From NCBI RefSeq assembly GCF_000203815.1, contig NW_004457723.1:868001-932000 (forward strand): a stretch of 64,000 nt of DNA, read 5' to 3'. The translations under genes and the position numbers were made by a program. The notes under the pieces are model-generated. The model was not told the DNA's origin. It did not search any database and was given only the letters and a program-made list of their open reading frames with translations. This document shows, piece after piece, positions 56,781 through 64,000 of this stretch. Numbering within the stretch: the first letter of the stretch is position 1; every line of letters begins with the position of its first letter. The stretch comes from Cavenderia fasciculata (lineage: Eukaryota > Evosea > Eumycetozoa > Acytosteliales > Cavenderiaceae).

Positions 56781-59700
56781 ATGACAACAACAAATAGAAA
56801 ACTATTATTTGATCAGTTTCTTTTAGTATCTTTCAAAGAAGGTAAGAATAAATAAATAAATAAATAAATAAAGAAAGAAAGAAAGATTGAAGACGAGTCA
56901 TCTATCAATGATGTATGTATGAATACAGACTTATATATATTTCTTCTATCAATCTATCTTTCTTTATATATATATTTTAGATAAAAATGGAGCAGGAGGA
57001 ATTATACCATTTGTAAAGGATGTTTATCCACCAGATCAAGTCGATCCCAATGTACCATTGTTTTGTTTTCCAGAGGAGATTGATAACAAGGCGTTTATGA
57101 ATCAAACCTATACACCTTCGAAATCGAGCGAATCCTTTTCATTTGTATTGACAGATAGAGAGGGAAACCAACAGTTTGGATTCACACGTCGTATAGTGAC
57201 TGCTGTCCCTACGCTGGGACGCATCCCAGAGTCACTGTGTATCATATCAAAACATGCATGGTTTAGTACATTTATAGCAATCTTGGAGATACTCGAGGTG
57301 AGATATCGCGCATCAATGGAGGAGATTCACAACTTTTTGGCAGCTGCCCTTCTCTCTGCCATTCCTGCACCAGGTGACACCTTTACAGTCTATATATACA
57401 ACAACCCATTTATATCTGCATCCTCTTCATCATCATCATCTACATCGACCACTACATCACCTTCAGCAACCACTATCACAGGTACACGCGATCGTAGTCT
57501 GTCAACACCTAATCTTACCATTTCAACTGGTGGTGCTGGGGATCCCCACCATCAATCTGATAAGAGTTCTCAACCATTACCTGTATCATATCAATTAAAG
57601 AGACCTTTGGCAACTGATAAATCATCGTTGCACGACGGAACATTATTACCATTGATAGAGTCATTGACATCACAAAAGATTCTATCATTGTTTATATCTC
57701 TGTTGTTTGAGCGACGTATAATCATCTACTCGGAGAATATCAGTCGCGTGAGCAAGTTTGTCAATGCGGCCGTCTCGATGATCGATCCATTTGTTTGGCA
57801 ACATATATTCATCCCCATTCTTCCTCGTTCTCTATTAGACTATGTCACGGCACCGATGCCATTTATCATTGGTATCCATTCATCACTGTTTCCATTGATT
57901 CGTAAAAAGCCACTCTCTGAAATCATCTATGTCGACTTGGACAAGGATCACGTCCTTCCTCTACCAGAAGATATAGCATTGTTTCCTCCTCAACTTTTAC
58001 AACCTTTAAAAGTTTGTTTAGATTTACAAATTGCTGATTTTAAAAGTAACCAAAGAATCCAAAAAAAACACATACCGATTATTAACCAATTTATTTATTT
58101 ATTTATTTATTATTTTAGAAAACAAACATTATGATAACAAAGTAATAGTTGATACATTTAGAAAGTTTTTTGTTACTATTATGGGTACCTATAGAAGATT
58201 CTTTTTAAAGGATTTAGATAAAAGAAAATCAATTTTTGATAAGGCATCATTTATTGATTCTCAAATTATTAATCCTGCAAAGGTATGAAATCGACACAAA
58301 ATTAATCAAATATTATTTGGATTGATATTAATTAATTGTATTTCTATTTTCTATTTTAGTTTTTTACAACATTTTGTTCATCACAAATGTTTGAAAGATT
58401 TATAGCAGAACGTGAAGAATATTTTTTCAAGGGAATTACACCACCAGGATCATTTGAAAAAGAGGTTATTCTTTATGATTTAAAGCATCCAGTAACTGCA
58501 TCGATCAATAATACATTGAAAAACAAGGAAAAGGAAAAAGAAAAAGAGCGTGAAAAGGAGAGATTGGAAAAGGAACGTGCAAAATCCGTTGCCAAGGCAA
58601 ATGCTTACAAGACGGTACTCGATCCAAAGAGATTGAGTGTTTTAAATCCACCAAAATCAAACGGTCTTAGTGTAGATCGTTCATTCTTGTCATCACTCAT
58701 TGGAACCAATAATAATAGCAGTGCGACTGTGGGATCACTCACAGTTGTAAACACGAGTACACCATCTACATCACCATCACTACCACGTGCTGCGTCACCT
58801 ACAATGACACGGTCTACCACGATGGGTAGTATATCGTCAAAGGCACAAACCATGACTGCTCTAGAGGTTGGTTCACTTGCTCCTCTAACCGATGTTCAAT
58901 TACCAATCCCTGCTCATATTCAACAACAACAACAACAACAGAAATTACAACAACAACAACAACTATTACAACAACAACAAACATCAGAACAACAAGGAGG
59001 AGTATCATTACCAAAACCAAAATCACATACCAACCTTGCTTCATTGGCTTCAAATATTGTACAAAACGCAGCTAGTATTACAAAGTCAACATCAGCTTCA
59101 TTTACATTGGGACATGGTCAATCGTTGTTACCACCAAATCCAACTCTTCCCTCTGGTAATCAATCGTTGTCGTCTGCCACTCACACTGGTGGATCTCATA
59201 GCAGAACTCTTTCAGATGTTGGAAATATCATTCTATCTGTAACAAAGAAATCTACCCAAATATTGTCTAGTGGCACTACACAACCAACAAAACCAATAGC
59301 ATCCGATCAAACTCTAAATAGTAATAATGTTAATACTGCAGCAACAAGCAATGTTATCCCACCTACTACTACTGCTGCTGCTAATACTACTACTACCAAC
59401 AATACTGTACAAATTATACAAACACATCCAAATTCTCCTACTCGTATGGGTATTGGACACCGATCTTTACCATTTACATTGATTCATCAAAAGTTCTCAC
59501 CAAACGATCCAACTAGAATGACCATTGAAGATATATTTAATTTATTCTATCCAGGACAGAAACCAAGCAATGGAACAACAACACCTGTCGTCACCCCACA
59601 CCAACCAGTGACCAGCACAAGTGGTATGAAAAAATCAACGTCACAAGAAAAGAATATATTCAAGATTCCAGAGTTGCCCGATAATATATCCATCCCCTTG

Positions 59701-61433
59701 TCAATCAACAAGACAAATAAGAATCAATTTATGACACAGGCTAGTGGAAGTGCAGGCAATATCAACACCCAGCACGCTACAAACACCAACTCTGGCATCC
59801 AATTGACGGCCAGTGCACCAGCCAATCCAACCATCATTTCATCATCCTACGCTGTTTCCGATAAATCCACCCTTCCACCCCCTCCCATTAGCGCTCACTC
59901 TATTCTTCATCGAAGAACACATCAGAGATCTGTATCTGTATCAACATCAACACCCAGTACACGAAACCTTACCAATTCACTCGATCCCAACATAATATCA
60001 ATCCAACACCCCCACAAGCATCATCCAAACAAATCCCTATTCAAAACCATCTCGTCGCTCAACAACAACAAAAGGAAAAGGAGTTATTGGAAGCTGAAAA
60101 GGAACAATTATTATTACAACAACAACAAATTCAACAAGTTCAACAAGTACAAGTTCAACAGCAACCTATGGTTGTGGCTGCAGGAGGAGGAGGAATCCAA
60201 CAACCACAACCATCATTAAGATTATCATCATCATCTGTACCAAAACCAATTACTACGTCATCACAACTTGAACAACAACAACAACAACAACAACATTTAC
60301 AACCAATAGTAGAAAATGTTTTACAACAACAACAACAACAACAAGAACACAATGGATTACCACCTTTGACAAGTACTGTACAATTACCAATACCTGTAGC
60401 CAATGTAGATCATAATCCATTACCACCATTGAATACTGGTGCACCTGTGGTTGTAGATTTAAATACCTCTGGATCATCATTGATTCATCGTAGTGGAGGC
60501 ACCCCAATGATGTGTCGTACGATGAGTAGCAACAACTTTTTCGATAATAACCCTCTCTCGACCAACATTGAGACGTCACCAGCCGTAGTGTTGGCATCGA
60601 GTACTGCTAGCTGCTCGAGTAGCAACAGCAACTTTTTCAATGAATGTTCATTGTTGGGTGTGCCATCTTCGTTGCCACACATTGCAGGCTCGACACCCCT
60701 TTCAACAGCAACATCATCTGTTGCAGCACTCAGCAGCACCTCTTCGTTGAATAGTTCCTATGGATCATTTACATCGGCAGTCTTAAACAATAGTAATATA
60801 TTATCGGCATCGGGTATGATGATGATGCCACCATCAGCTGCAATGATATCAGCAGCTGCTGCTGCTCAACAAGGACAACAACAACAACATACACAACCAC
60901 AACAACAACAACAACCACAACAACCACAACAACAACAAGTTTCTGTTCCTGTTTCATCTACACCAGTTGTTCCAGTGTCAGCAGCAGTAGCATCAGGAGG
61001 AGGAGTCCCATCTCAACAACAACAACAACAACAACAACAACAACCAAATAACAACCATAGTAATGCTTCATCTTTTTCATCCAATCAAAATGTTGTTACT
61101 TCTTCAACCAGCAATGTTTTACCACCTCTTATTCCACATGGAGGTAGTACTACTTCTTTGTTGCCTCCTCCCGCCTCACTCCACAGCAACCACTTTTTCG
61201 ATCAATCACCTCTTAGCCAATCATCGTTTGTTGATTTTGGACCTCCAGCTCCATCCCTCCCCGGTCTCAATAATAATAGTAACGGACCATATAATCAAAT
61301 GTTGGCATCATCCACTCCACCAACCTATACTCAACCCCAACAAGTACAACCACAACAACAACCACCGGTTCAACAAGGAGAAAATGGTATCGATGAATTT
61401 GAACTTTATCTAAAGAACCAAAAGAAATTATAA
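56781..61433 (+). CDS. DENND1/connecdenn-like DENN-domain protein with Gln-rich endocytic-type tail; frame break near 60 kb
   Basis: Exons 56781-56841, 56981-58045, 58119-58282 and from 58360 onward. The uDENN part (LLFDQFLLVSFKE, PFVKDVYPPDQ), cDENN (LLPLIESLTSQKILSLFISLLFERRIIIYS, DPFVWQHIFIPILPRSLLDYVTAPMPFIIG) and dDENN (DTFRKFFVTIMGTYRRFF, FERFIAEREEYF) are in order, as in Rab35-type exchange factors. The tail is over 900 residues of Gln/Ser/Thr. The frame used to about 60,000 ends at 60219, but natural protein (KEKELLEAEKEQLLLQQ onward) resumes in another frame to 61433. No AT-rich intron lies between. A one-base miscount in the C-run near 60010-60014 would explain it; a real frameshift is the alternative. 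The tail has three FFD/FFN motifs. Confidence 0.85.
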
Positions 61434-62151
61434 TGTTAAAATATTGATAACAATAAAATAAATTATTTATTACCCAAAAGTAAAGTAAAGTTAAAAAAAC
61501 CAATTGAAATTGAATGGGATCTCGCTATTGGTTGATCGTGAGGGTGGGTCATTCAGATCTTATGTTCGATTCGATATGCTGTTGAGATCTGTGATCAAAA
61601 GTCACCCGTGTCGACAGCGAGAGATCGAATCACACACCCAAAACAAAATAAATTTAGAAAAAGGGAGGGCTGCCAACGACTATTTAAAAATCTCTTTTCG
61701 AATAATGTTTTGTAGTACTAAAACCCCACAATCAACAATTATCTGATCAAATAATTTACACACACCAATTGTTGTTTTTGTTGTTGTTGTTGTTCACTTT
61801 TAAAAGACATATTTATTCTTTTTGTATAAAAATCACACATATATATATATATATAATATAAGCATATATACTACCCCTTACATAACACAAACACTTCACT
61901 TTCACCTAGCTTACTTGACTTTTTCACTCACTCCTCACTAATATATCACACCCTCTCAATCGCACCTCACCTCACCTCCCCCCTTTTATCGTCATCCACA
62001 GCTCAGCTCAGCTCTCTTATTGAATAAAATTTTATACAACCATCCTCCTCCTCCCTCCTCCCTCCTTCCTTTCTTTTGGTTTTCAATTTAAATCCATATT
62101 CGAAATATAAACAATTTATTTAAATTATATATAGTATCTCTAGAGAGAGAA
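61434..62151. other. Intergenic region with a structured element
   Basis: About 720 bp. The first 200 bp hold a G+C-richer segment with three nested complementary stems (separate entry) and an 80-codon frame lacking an ATG. The rest is CT-rich leader DNA ahead of the LRR gene. Confidence 0.5.
61519..61622 (+). ncRNA. Candidate structured RNA (three nested stems)
   Basis: Reading 5' to 3': CTCGCT, then GGGTG, then CAGATCT, a loop of about 24 nt, then AGATCTG, CACCC and AGCGAG. The arms nest correctly, so the roughly 100-nt segment could fold as one elongated hairpin with internal loops. It matches no RNA class I recognise, and an overlapping open frame is an alternative explanation of its composition. 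Confidence 0.3.
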
Positions 62152-64000
62152 ATGGTTAAAGCAAATATAAAGGAATGTCTAAAGAATGAAGACACAGCAA
62201 TTCCATTGGAACTGGATTTAAATTCATTGAAATTGAATAAATTTCCAAGTGAATTGAAAAAGGAAATATATAGAGACAAGAAGAAACTGGTCAAAGCAAT
62301 GATAAAGAAACTTGATGTCAGTATCAACAAACTCAACGATTTCAAATGGGACTTGTCATCTAGTTTTGACCAATTGGACTATCTAAATTTGTCGGGGAAT
62401 CCATTGTCATCGTTGATGACGATTGGGTTACCTGGATCCGTCTATCTCAAGACTATCACCAAGATTGATGTATGTGGATGCAAATTATTACGTGTTGGAC
62501 AAAACGATCTCAGACAATTGACCAATCTTGCTCAACTCAATCTCTCCAACAATGAGATTGGCGAGATTCATCCAGAGGCATTGAGCTGTCTTGCCCAACT
62601 CGAGGACCTCAATGTCAGTGGTAACTCGTCTCTCAAGGCCATTCCAGAGGCTGTTTTAAAGTGCCGTCAAATCACTCATTTGGATGTCAGCGGGTGTTCA
62701 ATCAATGAACTGCCACATGACCTCTCTCCCCTCGCCAAAATGCTCGAACTCAACCTTGGAAATAATAATATCAGCGAGATTCCAGATTCGATCAGTCTCC
62801 TCGTTTTTCTTTGTCGCATCAATCTCCAAGACAACAACATCCGCAATCTTCCACTGTCAATTGGAAAATGTAGAGGCATTGTATCCCAAATGAACGGTAT
62901 CATCCTTCACGGCAATCCATTGGATGCTGAAATCAAACAATTGTACAATGAAAATCCAGCAAAGTTGGCAGCCTATCTCGAAAGAAGATATCAACTACAA
63001 GGTGGTGACACACTAAACTTTAAATTGGCAGCTCAATATAAACATCAACAACAACAACCAGCAGCAGCAACGCCAACAAAATCATCACCACCCTTGTACC
63101 CACAATCTCCACCAAATACAGGATACCCAATTGCTACTACTACCTCTACCACCACTTCTTCCAATCAAGCCAATTCAGCAGCTTCATCACTACAATCAAA
63201 TACTCCAACTACATCAGTACTATCAACGAGTAATGGTAGTTCAATGGCTTCATCACCTCGATCCTACAAATTATCAGTATCAAATGAAGCATGGAGAGAA
63301 TTGCCAAATCACATTCCTGGTCCAAAACACAATCTTGGTGGTGGTGGATCATCTGCTTCTTCTTCCCCCATTTCCTCATCTCCCATGACAAATCCTTTAA
63401 GACTCTCCCAACAATATCAACAACAACAACCACCACCATCACCACTACACCATAGTGCTGGTGGTATTAGAACTCAATTTCAATTTTCCGACTCCCCATC
63501 ATCGTCACCCTCTACTCCATCACCTTTATCATCATCACCTCAATTTATGACGCAACAACAACAACAACATCCAGAAGACCCAACCGTTACAATGATGAAA
63601 GAGAATATTTATGGAATGATTAAAAATGAATTTAGACAAAACATTACATCAATCTATGAAAAAGTAAACAAATCATCAAATGTCAAAGAACTAATTCAAT
63701 TTGCTACAATTGTTAGATCTATCCAATCTGTATGTATTTAAAAAAAAAAAAAAAAAAAGATAAATACATTTTATTAATCCTTTTTTATTTTATTGTATTT
63801 AGGAATTGGATGATATTGGAAAGATTCTGGCATATAAAAAGATTTATTTACCAAATATTGAAAAAAACATTGGAAGTAATGCTAGTGAAACCGAAAAATT
63901 CAATCAATTGAAACAACTTGTTAAATCAAAGATTGAAATATGTGTAATTTATTCAAAACATACAATAGAACATGTTGATATTCAACATAGTATGTCTGAC
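62152..64000 (+). CDS. Leucine-rich repeat protein (3' end outside window)
   Basis: Exon 1 is 62152-63729 and exon 2 starts at 63803 and runs off the window. At least seven LRRs of the 22-24 residue kind are seen (IKKLDVSINKLNDF, LDYLNLSGNPLSSL, LAQLNLSNNEIGEI, LEDLNVSGNSSLKAIP, ITHLDVSGCSINELP, MLELNLGNNNISEIP, LCRINLQDNNIRNLP), followed by a cap with GIILHGNPLDAEIKQLY. About 250 residues of Ser/Pro/Gln/Thr low complexity follow, then a helical C-terminal domain (MIKNEFRQNITSIYEKV, IGKILAYKKIYLPNIEK). The layout resembles cytosolic Ras- or actin-linked LRR scaffolds of amoebae. No kinase or GTPase domain is visible in the part present. Confidence 0.88.

Overview
The window reads as nuclear DNA of a social amoeba (dictyostelid). 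Genes are dense and AT-rich. Introns are short and very AT-rich, usually with GTATGT or GTAAGT donors and T-rich TAG acceptors. Proteins carry long Asn, Gln, Thr, Ser and Glu/Lys runs encoded by triplet repeats. The G+C level of the coding parts looks higher than in Dictyostelium discoideum, so a Heterostelium- or Cavenderia-like lineage is possible; that placement is inference. I see no rRNA, no canonical tRNA, no CRISPR array and no intact mobile element.

Layout. 1-5.1 kb: end of a coiled-coil gene, a TTC4/Cns1 co-chaperone and gamma-tubulin. 5.9-12.8 kb: a Cys-rich GPI-type surface protein, an SMCR8-like DENN protein and a nurim-like membrane protein. 12.8-16.1 kb: an unusually long, strand-skewed stretch without a convincing gene, leading to a secreted RNase T2. 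17.4-29.3 kb: an FKBP/TPR protein, an extended SDR enzyme, a decayed coding relic, a ZnF-UBP sirtuin, a PrxQ-type peroxiredoxin, an EF-hand sensor, a TraB-domain protein and an FG-GAP/UnbV membrane protein. 29.5-36.4 kb: the XPD helicase, an importin-like HEAT protein and TSEN34. 36.9-40.6 kb: two tandem ZIP zinc transporters. 40.6-45.4 kb: a second coding relic, the histone chaperone ASF1, a small GPI-type protein and a C1orf43-like membrane protein. 45.6-51.3 kb: a large acidic protein with a possible OB fold, a GLT1D1-like glycosyltransferase and mitochondrial bL32. 51.9-55.9 kb: a 43-residue protein gene, a LIN37-like MuvB subunit and a C2orf76-like protein. 56.8-64 kb: a DENND1-like DENN protein with an apparent frame break, and an LRR protein cut by the window edge.

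Most genes are single-copy eukaryotic housekeeping genes and do not form one pathway. Links can still be drawn. The two DENN proteins (SMCR8-like and DENND1-like) are both expected to act on small GTPases. The palindrome GGCGCC, which fits an E2F/DP site, is found in only three non-coding places: upstream of gamma-tubulin, of ASF1 and of the LIN37 homologue. LIN37 is itself part of the MuvB/DREAM cell-cycle repressor, so a shared S-phase or cell-cycle control loop is the most interesting systems-level idea here.

Gene models were built by reading splice sites by eye and checking that exon phases join. Family names rest on remembered sequence features, not on a search.
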